A stretch of 64,000 nucleotides of DNA from M0108 sp044228695 (GCA_044228695.1 JBGAUK010000003.1:32978-96977); one strand, 5' to 3'; shown: positions 1 to 11,670, counted from the first letter of the stretch. Notes: generated by a model not told the origin, from the sequence alone. Numbers and translations are program-made.

Positions 1-665
1 TTGCCCTTGATCGATGCCGGGTCGGTCACGGGCTGGGCATCGCCAATCCGCAGCGAGGCGAGCACCAGGTCGAGGGCGCCCTCCCTCAGACCAAAGCGCC
101 CGGCCCCGGTATCCAGGCTGAAGCTGCCGCGCACCTCGCCGGGCAGGGTGCCGCGTACATGGGACACCCAGAAGGCATGATGCCCCTGGACATGGATATC
201 GGCGATTTCCAGCAAGAGGTTGCCGCCTTCCTCCTCCGGTGCCGGTTCCGCAAGGGCCTCGGGGTCGCGGTTGCGGATGACCGGGAAGTGGTGCCGGATG
301 GCGGCGTCGTCTTGGGCGGGGCCCGAGCGCGGCCGCAGCCGCAGGTCGATATCGATCAGGTCCAGATCATGCACGCGCACCAGGCCCTTGAGCAGCGGTC
401 GCAAGGAGACCGCCGCCGCCGCGCGCTCGGCATCGACCTGCCATTGCTCGGTCGGGGTCTGGCCGTCGGCGGCGAAACCCCGGAACTCCACGCGCAAGGG
501 GTACCAGCTCCAGGCCCGATCCCAGCCGATGGCGAGACGATCGGGCCGCAGGCTGTTCAGGTAGGCCTGCGTCGCGGGCAGGTTCAGGGCCAGATTCACC
601 CCGATCAAATAAAGGGCCACCAGAATAAGGATGGCCGAGACCAGCCGGGAAAACCCCTTCTTCAT
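1..665 (-). CDS. AsmA/TamB-like membrane-anchored protein, partial (3' end off window)
   Basis: The reading frame opens at an ATG at 665 and runs without a stop to the window edge, so about 221 N-terminal residues are visible. They begin with a short basic stretch and one hydrophobic segment (about residues 7-30, a signal anchor). A periplasmic-looking beta-rich region follows (LRPDRLAIGWDRAWSW, then LVRVHDLDLIDIDLRLRP). Anchored N-terminus plus repetitive beta structure is typical of AsmA/TamB/DUF748-like envelope proteins that act between the membranes, but no specific family signature is seen, so the name is an inference. A GAGGA ribosome-binding site lies upstream. The gene starts 12 bases after the dnaE stop on the same strand and is probably co-transcribed with it. 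Confidence 0.6.
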   Translation of the reverse strand, partial: MKKGFSRLVSAILILVALYLIGVNLALNLPATQAYLNSLRPDRLAIGWDRAWSWYPLRVEFRGFAADGQTPTEQWQVDAERAAAAVSLRPLLKGLVRVHDLDLIDIDLRLRPRSGPAQDDAAIRHHFPVIRNRDPEALAEPAPEEEGGNLLLEIADIHVQGHHAFWVSHVRGTLPGEVRGSFSLDTGAGRFGLREGALDLVLASLRIGDAQPVTDPASIKG

Positions 666-677
666 GTTTTGGTTCCT

Positions 678-4190
<3,513 letters not shown>

Positions 4191-4309
4191 GGGTAGCTAT
4201 TGGGGATCGATGCTGAGGGGTTGATTGGGATCATTGTAAGCCTTGTTGCCTGGGGTCATGGATTGGGCTTGGGCCCGCTATAGGCCGAAGAGCGACGGGC
4301 TCTGGATCT

Positions 4310-4368
4310 TAAAGTTGAGAACGTGAAATCGAGTAAAGTTGACCCCGAGGCCAGCCTGAATCTAACTT
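4310..4368. promoter_or_regulatory. Repeated TAAAGTTGA boxes in the dnaE-pncA divergent region
   Basis: The nonamer TAAAGTTGA occurs at 4310-4318 and again at 4334-4342, 24 bases apart. A near-inverted copy, TCTAACTTT, lies about 20 bases further on. The region separates divergent dnaE and pncA. Spacing close to two helical turns would suit a dimeric regulator of the NAD-salvage operon, but no known operator consensus is recognised. Confidence 0.25.
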
Positions 4369-4426
4369 TCTCTCCGCCAGCGCGGCTGGTGCTGACCAAT
4401 CGCGAGGCGTTGGGAGGGCTACAAAG

Positions 4427-5008
4427 ATGGAAATGACCGAGAAGTTTCCGTTACAAGCAGGCGATGCGCTGGTGGTGGTCGATGTCCAGCGCGATTTCTT
4501 GCCGGGCGGCGCACTGGCTGTTCCGGAGGGAGATGCCGTAGTGCCGGTGCTGAATGCCTGGATCGCCCACTTTGCCGCCGCCGGGCTGCCGATTGCCGCG
4601 ACCCGCGATTGGCATCCCGCCGATCATTGCTCCTTTCTCGCCCAGGGGGGGCCCTGGCCCCCGCATTGCGTGGTCGACACGCTTGGGGCGGCGTTCTCGC
4701 CCGACCTCGATCTGCCCACGACGGCCACCATCGTGTCCAAGGGGACCCGCCAGGATGATGCGGGCTACTCGGAGTTCGAGGGCACCGAATTGCATCGCCA
4801 GTTTCAGCACCTGGGCGTGCGGCGGGTCTTCATCGGTGGGCTGGCGACCGATTACTGCGTGCTCAATACCGTTCTGGACGCCCTGCGTCTGGGCTATGAG
4901 GTCCGGCTACTGACCGCTGGCGTCCGGGCTGTCGAGGTCCAGCCCGGCGATGGCGCGCGGGCCATCGCCACCATGCAGGCCGCGGGCGCAGTGGCCTTGG
5001 GAGACTGA
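4427..5008 (+). CDS. pncA: Nicotinamidase
   Basis: This enzyme hydrolyses nicotinamide to nicotinate and ammonia in cytosolic NAD salvage. The 193-residue protein has the isochorismatase fold and the family's Asp-Lys-Cys triad: Asp19 in VVVDVQRDFLPGG, the lysine in IVSKGT, and the cysteine in GLATDYCVLNTVLDA. Metal ligands are seen in TRDWHPADHCSF and in the histidine of WPPHCVVDT. The ATG at 4427 is preceded by GGGAGGG at good spacing. The stop lies two bases before the start of the nicotinate phosphoribosyltransferase gene, so the two steps of the route are translated from one transcript. Confidence 0.93.
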   Translation: MEMTEKFPLQAGDALVVVDVQRDFLPGGALAVPEGDAVVPVLNAWIAHFAAAGLPIAATRDWHPADHCSFLAQGGPWPPHCVVDTLGAAFSPDLDLPTTATIVSKGTRQDDAGYSEFEGTELHRQFQHLGVRRVFIGGLATDYCVLNTVLDALRLGYEVRLLTAGVRAVEVQPGDGARAIATMQAAGAVALGD

Positions 5009-5010
5009 AT

Positions 5011-6351
5011 ATGTCCAGTCCTGACGAGGGCGCTCTGCTCACCGATCTCTATCAGCTCACCATGCTCCAGGCCTATTCCGACCAGGGCATGGCTGACACG
5101 GCGGTCTTCGAGTTCTTTGTGCGCAAGCTGCCGGCCGGCCGCAATTTCCTGGTGGCGGCGGGTCTGGAACAGGCCCTCGACTATCTGGAAGGCCTTTACT
5201 TTGCCCCCGATGAATTGGAATGGCTCGCCCACTGCGGGCGCTTTCACCAGCCGTTCGTCGATTCCCTCGCCGACCTACGCTTCACCGGCGAGATCCAGGC
5301 CCTGGCCGAGGGCACGGTCTTCTTTCCCAACGAGCCCCTCCTGCGAGTCGTGGCGTCCCTGCGCGAGGCCCAGTTGGTGGAGACCCGCCTCATCAATCTG
5401 CTGCAATTCCAGACCCTGATCGCCTCGAAGGCGGCCCGGGTGCGGCTGGCCGCCGGGGACAAGGTGCTGGCGGACTTCGGCATGCGCCGCGCCCACGGCG
5501 CCGAGGCCGCCCTGCTCTCGGCGCGGGCCAGCTATATCGCCGGCTTCAACGGGACCTCGAACGTGCGGGCGGGGATGCGCTGGGGCATCCCCCTGTCGGG
5601 CACCATGGCCCACTCCTTCATCCAGGCCCACGACCAGGAGCTGGCCGCCTTCGCCCATTTCGCCCATTCCCACCCCCAGACCACTACTCTGCTCATCGAT
5701 ACCTACGACACCGAGGCCGCGGCCAGGGCCTTGCCGCCCCTGGTGCGCACGCTGGCGGCCGAGGGCATCCGTATCCAGGCGGTGCGCATCGACAGTGGAG
5801 ATCTGGGCGACCATGCGCGCCAGGTCCGCGCCATCCTGGATGCGGGGGGCGCCCGGGACATCAAGATCTTCGCGAGCGGCGATCTCGACGAATATGGGGT
5901 GCGGGCGCTCCTGGAGAGCGGAGCGCCCATCGATGGTTTCGGGGTCGGCACACGCATGAACACCTGCGCCGATCACCCCTACCTGGAATGCGCCTACAAG
6001 CTGCAGGAGTATGCCGGCGTGGCGCGGCGCAAGCTGTCCGAAGGCAAGGCCAACTGGCCGGGCCGCAAGCAGGTTTTTCGTCGCTACGACGCGATGGGGC
6101 ACCTGGCTGGCGATACCCTGACTCTGGAGACCGATCACCCGCCGGGCATACCCCTCCTCGCCAAGGTGATGAGCGGCGGACAGCGCCTTGCGCCCTCACC
6201 CACCCTGAATCAGGTGCGCGACTACGCGCAACGGCAACTGGCCGCCTTGCCACCCGCCTTGCGTCAGCCCGAGGAAGGGCCTGCCTACCCGGTGGCGGTT
6301 GCGGCCAGCCTGCGCGAGCTTGCCCGGCAGATGGACGCCGGAAGGCAGTAA
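5011..6351 (+). CDS. pncB: Nicotinate phosphoribosyltransferase
   Basis: This enzyme converts nicotinate and PRPP to nicotinate mononucleotide, the next step after PncA. The 446-residue protein shows the family's N-terminus (ALLTDLYQLTMLQAY), the substrate-binding stretch around DFGMRRAHGAEAA with GTSNVRAG, and the barrel segment VRIDSGDLGDHARQVR. The C-terminal part contains GFGVGTRMNTCADHP and ends with a basic/acidic tail. A GGGAGA lies just before the ATG inside the end of pncA. It is the second gene of a two-gene operon. An inverted repeat overlaps its stop codon and may end transcription. Confidence 0.94.
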   Translation: MSSPDEGALLTDLYQLTMLQAYSDQGMADTAVFEFFVRKLPAGRNFLVAAGLEQALDYLEGLYFAPDELEWLAHCGRFHQPFVDSLADLRFTGEIQALAEGTVFFPNEPLLRVVASLREAQLVETRLINLLQFQTLIASKAARVRLAAGDKVLADFGMRRAHGAEAALLSARASYIAGFNGTSNVRAGMRWGIPLSGTMAHSFIQAHDQELAAFAHFAHSHPQTTTLLIDTYDTEAAARALPPLVRTLAAEGIRIQAVRIDSGDLGDHARQVRAILDAGGARDIKIFASGDLDEYGVRALLESGAPIDGFGVGTRMNTCADHPYLECAYKLQEYAGVARRKLSEGKANWPGRKQVFRRYDAMGHLAGDTLTLETDHPPGIPLLAKVMSGGQRLAPSPTLNQVRDYAQRQLAALPPALRQPEEGPAYPVAVAASLRELARQMDAGRQ

Positions 6352-6364
6352 CGCAGCCTCCGGC
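6337..6364 (+). terminator. Possible hairpin at the end of pncB
   Basis: GCCGGAAGGC and GCCTCCGGC flank a short loop that spans the pncB stop codon. One bulged base interrupts the stem and no T-run follows, so terminator function is only suggested. Confidence 0.3.
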
Positions 6365-6605
6365 AGTGTGGCTAACTTTCGGAACACCTCGCCCAAAGGG
6401 GTCCGTGACTGCCCGAACAGCGTCTTACGACGGCCATGTCCGTTTTCAGCGGTGATCCCAGGCCCGTCGATCCGCCCATTTCCTAAACCGCTTGTCAGAA
6501 AAAATGAGTAAATGTATCCTGCAGCATCGAACCTGGCTGTAGCATAGGGAAGATGCAGGCTACAACTTTCCCCATGCAGGCATTGAGCCTCTTTGAAATA
6601 ACCTC

Positions 6606-7409
6606 ATGAATAACCAAGAATCGATACCTATGGCGCCCGAACTGCTGTTGGCCCAGCGACCACTCCCAGCATCCTTGCCCTCAAAAATGATCAGCATGGC
6701 GCTATGCCTGTGCCTGGGTCTCTTGGGTGCCGGTTGCGTCCCGAGCCTGGCAACGAAGACGGACAATCTCGCTCAGATGCCCAACCCGATGCTCCATGCA
6801 AACTATTCTGAAGACGCAGAGGTCCCGTTCGTTATGGAACCAAAATCGGCTATGGCCGGTGGTTCCAGGCAGGTGGACTTTGGGTCAGAGAGTGCATCGC
6901 GCAAGACACGGGATATGGCGGATTGGGTTGTCAGTTCAAGGGACAATCTCAATAAGCCGTTTGCGATTGTCGATAAAGTAAACGCCAAGGTCTATGTGTT
7001 CAGCGTGGACGGAAAGTTACACGGAGCAGCGCCCGTGCTGCTTGGACTGGGGAAAGGTGATGACGTAGCCCCTGGCATTGCTAACATGCGGATGGGTCTT
7101 ATCCCCGCCGCGCAGCGTACGACGCCGGCGGGTCGTTTCGAGGTGGCAATGGGCCGCAATTCCCATGGCAAGGAAATACTCTGGGTGGACTACAAAAATG
7201 CCATATCGATGCATCCGGTTGTTACGAATAACCCCAAAGAGCGCCGGGCGGAACGCTTGGGCACCCCAACACCACTTGATAACCGTATTTCGTTTGGCTG
7301 CATCAATGTTCCGGTGGAATTCTTCAAGAACGTGATACATGACAAGTTTTCCGGGACAGCCGGAATTGTTTATGTATTGCCGGAAACAAAACGTGGTGGA
7401 AAATCATAA
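6606..7409 (+). CDS. L,D-transpeptidase (YkuD fold) lipoprotein
   Basis: The 267-residue product carries the catalytic signature of YkuD-type L,D-transpeptidases near its C-terminus: a histidine in SMHPVV followed about 30 residues later by RISFGCINVP with the nucleophilic cysteine. The usual SxGCIR has Asn in place of Arg, as in a subgroup of these enzymes. A hydrophobic segment ending in LGAGC is a good lipobox, so the protein is probably an outer- or inner-membrane lipoprotein that acts on peptidoglycan stem peptides. The lipobox lies at about residue 44. The internal ATG at 6687 (MISMALCLC) therefore gives a more normal signal length and may be the true start; neither start has a strong Shine-Dalgarno. 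Base composition is lower in GC than the housekeeping genes. Confidence 0.75.
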   Translation: MNNQESIPMAPELLLAQRPLPASLPSKMISMALCLCLGLLGAGCVPSLATKTDNLAQMPNPMLHANYSEDAEVPFVMEPKSAMAGGSRQVDFGSESASRKTRDMADWVVSSRDNLNKPFAIVDKVNAKVYVFSVDGKLHGAAPVLLGLGKGDDVAPGIANMRMGLIPAAQRTTPAGRFEVAMGRNSHGKEILWVDYKNAISMHPVVTNNPKERRAERLGTPTPLDNRISFGCINVPVEFFKNVIHDKFSGTAGIVYVLPETKRGGKS

Positions 7410-7479
7410 TCCGGAATACACGAAATAGATTAGTCACCTAAATTCCACCTTGAAGCGCTTCCCCCTGACTACCTACTAC

Positions 7480-8277
7480 CTACTGAAAGGAAAATGCCGG
7501 TGGCCCCAAGGGGCCAAGCGGCAGTGTGTTACATAGTTCGGAGATTGAGTCCGGGGTGGAATTTATAGGTTTAAATGGTTGTTCCCATGCCTTTTTCTCG
7601 TCGATCCAGCTCTGCAAGGGCATGACCATTGGCAGGTGGCCGTTCGGGCGATACCATGAGTCAACGCTCCAGGGAAGACCACTTTCTGTATCGATGATTA
7701 CAGCCGTCCAGTGAACCGCGGTGATGTCGAAAAGATTGCGCACTTTGGGCGATGAGACTGTCCACCCGGCCAGTTCCCCAATATCCCGGAGAATATGCAG
7801 ATAAGTGGTGGTATTGCTGGCGTTATCGATGCAATCCATCCGCCCCTCAACTTCCGCCTCAAAATCGTTGATGGCAAGATCGTTGGCCAACAAGGGCTGA
7901 AACTTTTGTGCCAGCAATTCCATTTGCCAAATGCCGATACGCACGTGCTGTAATCTATCGTGGAGACTTGTGCCCATACAGAGCGACATATGCCCTTTTA
8001 GAAGGGCCATATCGTTGAGAGTGAAGGTCATGGTTTGTCTGCGCGCACACGACCAGTTAAAGCAGATTCGTAGCGTTACGGACCCGTCCTGGTCGATCAC
8101 GTACTCTGGTGGAAGTGGCATCGAAACTGATGATCCCTCAGCGTCATCAAAAATCGGCTGTGACGAGGAGGCACCAACCAACCCAAAATGGCTGACGAAT
8201 ATAATGAAAAATCCGATTACAGCGGGCCGGAAAAGCATAAAAGTTACTACGGTGGGGCGATAGGCTTGTGCTAACAT
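7480..8277 (-). CDS. Secreted or anchored protein of unknown function with Cys-His-Asp residues
   Basis: A 265-residue product with an N-terminal hydrophobic segment (VIGFFIIFVSHFGLVG), so it is exported or membrane anchored. Translation may start at residue 14 (MLFRPAV, position 8238), which gives a tidier signal sequence. The middle and C-terminal parts contain GRMDCIDNASNTTTYL, AVHWTAVIID and PWSVDSWYRPNG. This Cys, His, Asp order resembles transglutaminase-like or papain-fold peptidases, but that is only inferred from residue order. I recall similar conserved hypothetical proteins in other proteobacteria without a known role. It converges on the L,D-transpeptidase gene and shares its lower GC content. 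Confidence 0.6.
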   Translation of the reverse strand: MLAQAYRPTVVTFMLFRPAVIGFFIIFVSHFGLVGASSSQPIFDDAEGSSVSMPLPPEYVIDQDGSVTLRICFNWSCARRQTMTFTLNDMALLKGHMSLCMGTSLHDRLQHVRIGIWQMELLAQKFQPLLANDLAINDFEAEVEGRMDCIDNASNTTTYLHILRDIGELAGWTVSSPKVRNLFDITAVHWTAVIIDTESGLPWSVDSWYRPNGHLPMVMPLQSWIDEKKAWEQPFKPINSTPDSISELCNTLPLGPLGPPAFSFQ

Positions 8278-8284
8278 GAAGCGT

Positions 8285-8310
8285 GAAGGGCATTTATTTT
8301 AATGCGCTTC
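8285..8310. repeat. Imperfect inverted repeat upstream of the 8277 start
   Basis: GAAGGGCATT and AATGCGCTTC are 10-base arms with one mismatch and a 6-base TATTTT loop, lying directly before the start of the minus-strand hypothetical gene. It could be a hairpin in its leader or an operator. Confidence 0.3.
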
Positions 8311-8491
8311 CCTTACCTCTACTTACGCAAGAAGGGATATTACCTAGCGGCTGAGGGTGTAGCGCTCAGTCACTGCTCTGGCAGAAGAAATTACTGCCCA
8401 GTCTATCGTGCATGACCCATTGATGCAGAATCGGTACGCTAGTACTGCACTCTAGGTACTGGCCACTTCACCCGGGATCCCACCCATGATC

Positions 8492-8535
8492 TTTGCCGTC
8501 AACTTGAAATTTCCATATTTCAAATTGACGGCAAA
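8492..8535. repeat. Long inverted repeat, 19-base arms, 6-base loop
   Basis: Arms at 8492-8510 and 8517-8535 match at 18 of 19 positions around the loop TTCCAT. The arms begin with TTTGCCGTCAA. It lies 22 bases past the stop of the small lipoprotein gene. No T-run follows on either strand, so it could be a strong transcript-end hairpin or a REP/MITE-like unit. Confidence 0.75.
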
Positions 8536-8557
8536 TACTATCGAAACCGAGAAGTTA

Positions 8558-8704
8558 TTAATTGCGATCTGTTTTTGGCTCATACATCGGAGCTGGGGCT
8601 GCGGCGGCTGGCGCCGGCTCATGCTTCGAGGCGGTGCTACAAGCCGTAAGCAACAGCACCATAGCAATGGAGCTAATAAGGGCAAGTGTAGATGTGTTTT
8701 TCAT
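8558..8704 (-). CDS. Small lipoprotein, 48 residues
   Basis: A short open frame starts with ATG at 8704, preceded by AGGTAA at suitable spacing. It encodes a lipoprotein signal: basic start MKNTSTL, a hydrophobic core, and the lipobox LLTAC followed by STAS. The mature part is only about 27 residues and is Ala/Pro-rich (PAPAAAAPAP) before a charged end, EPKTDRN. Such tiny lipoproteins of the envelope (entericidin- or LptM-like in size) are common but have no shared function that can be assigned here. The gene stands alone on the minus strand and is followed by the long inverted repeat. Confidence 0.7.
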   Translation of the reverse strand: MKNTSTLALISSIAMVLLLTACSTASKHEPAPAAAAPAPMYEPKTDRN

Positions 8705-8782
8705 TTGTCGTTACCTATTTAGAGTTGATTTTAGAAATTCACGCCATTGAAGTACGACAGGTGATGTCGATACTTAGTTCCT

Positions 8783-8788
8783 AGTATA
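8783..8788 (-). promoter_or_regulatory. Candidate -10 box for the small lipoprotein gene
   Basis: TATACT on the minus strand, preceded by GGGT, lies about 80 bases before the ATG at 8704. It is a close match to TATAAT, but the -35 region is poor. Confidence 0.3.
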
Positions 8789-8979
8789 ACCCACACAGAG
8801 CCGTTTGTATGTACGCTACCCAACATCTCCTACCTGGCTGTACAAGTTGACCAGCCCAGGAAAAAAGTTATCCTGATGCACACAAGCGGGATCGGTTCAC
8901 GGAAGGATGGGTAGCGCTGCCAGAGCAGGCCGACCATCATCCGCGAAGTCGGGGCCTTCCTCAGGCACTGAACTGTTAG

Positions 8980-9002
8980 ACCTGGCACTTGAAGTGCCAG
9001 GT
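8980..9002 (-). terminator. Palindrome downstream of the 192-residue gene
   Basis: ACCTGGCACTT and AAGTGCCAGGT are perfect 11-base arms around a single G. As RNA this would fold as an 8-base stem with a 7-base loop, 30 bases beyond the stop at 9032. No T-tract follows, so an operator-like palindrome is equally possible. Confidence 0.4.
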
Positions 9003-9031
9003 GGCGCACCCGCTTCCATCCCTCAGCCTGA

Positions 9032-9610
9032 CTATTCAAATCTAAGGGTATCGTCCAGATTATTCTTTGGTGCTTTTTTCATAAAAACAGGCGATCTTGC
9101 CTTATCAAAATCCACCTCTTCCAGATTCGACTGATATTCATTATCATTTCCAGAAAAAAGGCTCACTACTATTTTGTCGGATTGGTAAGCCATCACTGAA
9201 ATACCGCTCCCCATTCCCGTTGCCTCGGCCACATAATAATTAAAATCCCCACTAGTAAACGAAAATATATTTTCGCCTGTTTTTGGAGTGGTAGAACGGT
9301 TATATATGCCAAACCTGGCATTGCTTGTAGCCACCTGTTCCATTTCCACGTTGCCGATAGTTCCAAATCGATAAACAAATTTACTGAATGGCTCCTTCGG
9401 CTTGTCGGCACACAAGGATACAATCTTGCCGGTCTGCTTCAAATTATATCCCTTTCCCTGCTTTTCAAACTTCCCTAGCCTGGCATTCAAAAATGCAAAC
9501 TCTCCCGTCTGACATAAAGTTGGAAAATCAGAACTCATCTGTGCCCAGGTGGACGATTGGAAACTCAACCCAAATGCAACGAAGAGTAATGAAGTGTATA
9601 TTTTTTTCAT
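9032..9610 (-). CDS. Secreted protein of unknown function
   Basis: The 192-residue product has a clear Sec signal peptide (MKKIYTSLLFVAFGLSF, probable cleavage after STWA). The mature part has one early cysteine in TLCQTGEF and a second about 45 residues later in SLCADKP, which could form a disulfide in the periplasm. The rest is rich in Ser, Asn, Tyr and Phe (FSFTSGDFNYYVAEATGMGSG) and suggests a beta-sandwich. I recognise no family. GC content is low compared with the genes beyond 9.8 kb. It stands alone, with about 230 bases of non-coding DNA before its start. Confidence 0.65.
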   Translation of the reverse strand: MKKIYTSLLFVAFGLSFQSSTWAQMSSDFPTLCQTGEFAFLNARLGKFEKQGKGYNLKQTGKIVSLCADKPKEPFSKFVYRFGTIGNVEMEQVATSNARFGIYNRSTTPKTGENIFSFTSGDFNYYVAEATGMGSGISVMAYQSDKIVVSLFSGNDNEYQSNLEEVDFDKARSPVFMKKAPKNNLDDTLRFE

Positions 9611-9842
9611 GTTTAGCTCATCATCACGATCGAAGAAGGGGGCTTGATATCACCCCTCGGAGCCCGTCAGGCTTGTGCCATGCGAAAGGCGGCCTGAGTT
9701 TGCAAAACCGTGTCCAGAAAATTCTAGCAGGTACAGGTAAATGCGATGCAGAACGATTTTATTTTTGAGGAAATGCGTAGAAACGAGTAAATCCTCGCTG
9801 CCAGTTATTAGTTACTGATGTTCAGGTACCGGAGCAATTAAC

Positions 9843-10646
9843 TTGTCTGATTCCGAACCAACCGAACTGCCCGAAACCGAGACGATCTGCCCCAAATGTG
9901 GGGCACTCCAAATCGCGGATGCCAAAATCTGCGCGGCTTGCGGCATCGTGTTCGAGAAATATTGGAAATATCATCCCCGGCCGGGCATCGATCCCGCGAC
10001 CTGGACCCCACCGAACCAGGTTGTCGGACCGCAACCCACCCGGCCTCGGTCCGAGGGCACGCCAACCGAGGGGTTGATGGCCCTCCTGCTGCCCCGCCAA
10101 CCCGAACTCGTTGGGCTGGGTTGGTGGGCGCGCGCCGCCCTCTTGCTCATCCTGCTGATCTGGGGGCTGCGCCTCATGGCCCTGTCACCGGCCAGCAATG
10201 GCGCCGGCCAGTCCTTCCTGCATTTGGTCAATCTGCCCTTCCATGAGGCCGGTCACCTCTTGTTCCGGCCCTTCGGGTCCTTCATGACCTCTCTGGGCGG
10301 CACCCTGGGCCAGTTGCTCATGCCCCTGATCTGCGCCGGTACCCTGCTGTTGAAGACCCGCGATCCCTTTGGCGCCACGGTGGCCTGCTGGTGGTTTGGG
10401 CAGAATTTCGTGGATATCGCCCCCTACATCAACGACGCTCGGGCCGGTGATTTGCCCCTGCTGGGAGGGAATTTCGGTCACTCCTCGCCCTATGGCTTCC
10501 ACGACTGGGAATATCTTTTGACCGAGTCGGGGCTTCTCCACCTCGATCGTCACATAGCCTGGCTCAGTCATGGCCTGGGGGCGGTCCTCATGCTCCTGGC
10601 CCTGGCCTGGGGCGCCACCCTGCTGTTTCGTCAACGCCGCCCTTGA
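9843..10646 (+). CDS. Zinc-ribbon membrane protein with HEAGH motif (M50-like)
   Basis: The 267-residue product starts at TTG, preceded by GGAG. Residues about 16-36 form a zinc ribbon, CPKCGALQIADAKICAACG. After a polar linker come several membrane segments. One ends with NLPFHEAGHLLFRPFG, an HExxH motif like that of intramembrane site-2 metalloproteases, and DIAPYINDARAGDLPLLGG follows. HEAGH suggests metal binding, and the third ligand could be an aspartate in the latter stretch. The canonical LDG motif is not seen, so proteolytic activity is uncertain. It could be an M50-type protease or a non-peptidase relative. The gene converges on sohB with 14 bases between stops. Confidence 0.7.
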   Translation: MSDSEPTELPETETICPKCGALQIADAKICAACGIVFEKYWKYHPRPGIDPATWTPPNQVVGPQPTRPRSEGTPTEGLMALLLPRQPELVGLGWWARAALLLILLIWGLRLMALSPASNGAGQSFLHLVNLPFHEAGHLLFRPFGSFMTSLGGTLGQLLMPLICAGTLLLKTRDPFGATVACWWFGQNFVDIAPYINDARAGDLPLLGGNFGHSSPYGFHDWEYLLTESGLLHLDRHIAWLSHGLGAVLMLLALAWGATLLFRQRRP

Positions 10647-10660
10647 GGTCGGGGTGCCCC

Positions 10661-11644
10661 TCAGAAGAGCCGTTGCGCCGCCTGGGTCAGGGAGGAGAGC
10701 AGCCGCTCAAGGGGTTTCTTGTGGGCGGTATAGCTGACTTGGTAAAGATCGGTGGTGGCGGCGGCCTCCAGCAGGAAGTCGTCACTGGTCTGGATCGCGT
10801 CGATCAGCCCCAGCGCCAAGGCCTGGCGGCCATGCCAGTATTCGCCCGTGGCGACCTGGGCCAGGTCCAGGTTGGGCCGGTATTCCAGGATAAAGTCCTT
10901 GAAGAGGCCATGCGTCTCTTCCAGTTGCTCACGCAGCTTCTCCCGGCCCGCCTCGGTGTTCTCGCCGAAGAGGGTGAGAGTGCGCTTGTAATCGCCGGCG
11001 GTGTGGAGTTCGAAATCTACCCCGTGCCGCTCCAGCACCCGGTGGAAGTTGGGCAACTGGGCGACCACGCCAATGGACCCCAGGATGGCGAAGGGGGCGG
11101 CGATAATGTGGTCGGCGACCGCCGCCATGAGGTAGCCGCCGCTGGCGGCCACCTTGTCCACCGCCACGGTCAGGGGGATGCCCCGCGCCCGTAGCCGCGT
11201 CAATTGGGAGGCGGCCAGACCGTGTTCGGTCACCAGGCCGCCGGCATTTTCCAGCCTGATCAGGACCCCGTCGTCCTCCTTGGCCTCCCGGAGGATGGCC
11301 GTGATGGCCTGACGCAGCGCGGCGGAGGCCGTGGCCTTGATATCGCCCTGAAAGTCGATGACAAAGAGTCGATGGCGAGCTTCCGCCACCTGCTCCCGCG
11401 CCTTATCGGCCTTGCGATCCGCCTTGAGGGATTTCCGGAAGACCTTTTTGGGAGTGGAGGCCTGGCGGAGGGTATGGGCCAGATGACGATAGTGGTCGTT
11501 GAGGCTAGTGACTTCCAGATGGTCGCCCTCTAGGTGGCCCGTCTTGCGGGCGCGGACAATCCCGACCAGCAACAGGCCAATGCTCAGCAGAATGGTCAGG
11601 GTCTTGGCCAGAAAGAGGCCGTAGTCGATGAGGGCTTGAGTCAC
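10661..11644 (-). CDS. sohB: Inner-membrane S49-family serine protease
   Basis: The 327-residue product matches SohB, a signal-peptide-peptidase-like protease of the inner membrane. It has an N-terminal hydrophobic helix (about residues 12-32) and a charged segment rich in Lys, Arg and Ala. The S49 protease domain that follows has the nucleophile Ser168 in KVAASGGYLMA and the general base Lys220 in GDYKRTLTLFGE. This is the Ser-Lys dyad arrangement of E. coli SohB, and the length is also close. It converges on the HEAGH membrane protein and is followed upstream by thyA on the same strand. Confidence 0.9.
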   Translation of the reverse strand: MTQALIDYGLFLAKTLTILLSIGLLLVGIVRARKTGHLEGDHLEVTSLNDHYRHLAHTLRQASTPKKVFRKSLKADRKADKAREQVAEARHRLFVIDFQGDIKATASAALRQAITAILREAKEDDGVLIRLENAGGLVTEHGLAASQLTRLRARGIPLTVAVDKVAASGGYLMAAVADHIIAAPFAILGSIGVVAQLPNFHRVLERHGVDFELHTAGDYKRTLTLFGENTEAGREKLREQLEETHGLFKDFILEYRPNLDLAQVATGEYWHGRQALALGLIDAIQTSDDFLLEAAATTDLYQVSYTAHKKPLERLLSSLTQAAQRLF

Positions 11645-11670
11645 GCGGACGGGTTCTCCCAGGGTAGGGG

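Larger units (their letters stand above)
8705..9031. other. Intergenic stretch, 327 bases, no supported gene
   Basis: Short open frames on both strands (for example at 8830-9039 minus) have no recognisable domain, start signal or conserved motif. The stretch holds the candidate -10 box and the palindrome at 8980-9002. I saw no terminal repeats or transposase remnants that I could name. Confidence 0.5.

Noticed and set aside
8830..9039. Short minus-strand frame that might be a transposase remnant
   Set aside because: No catalytic residues, no family resemblance I could name, and no terminal repeats.
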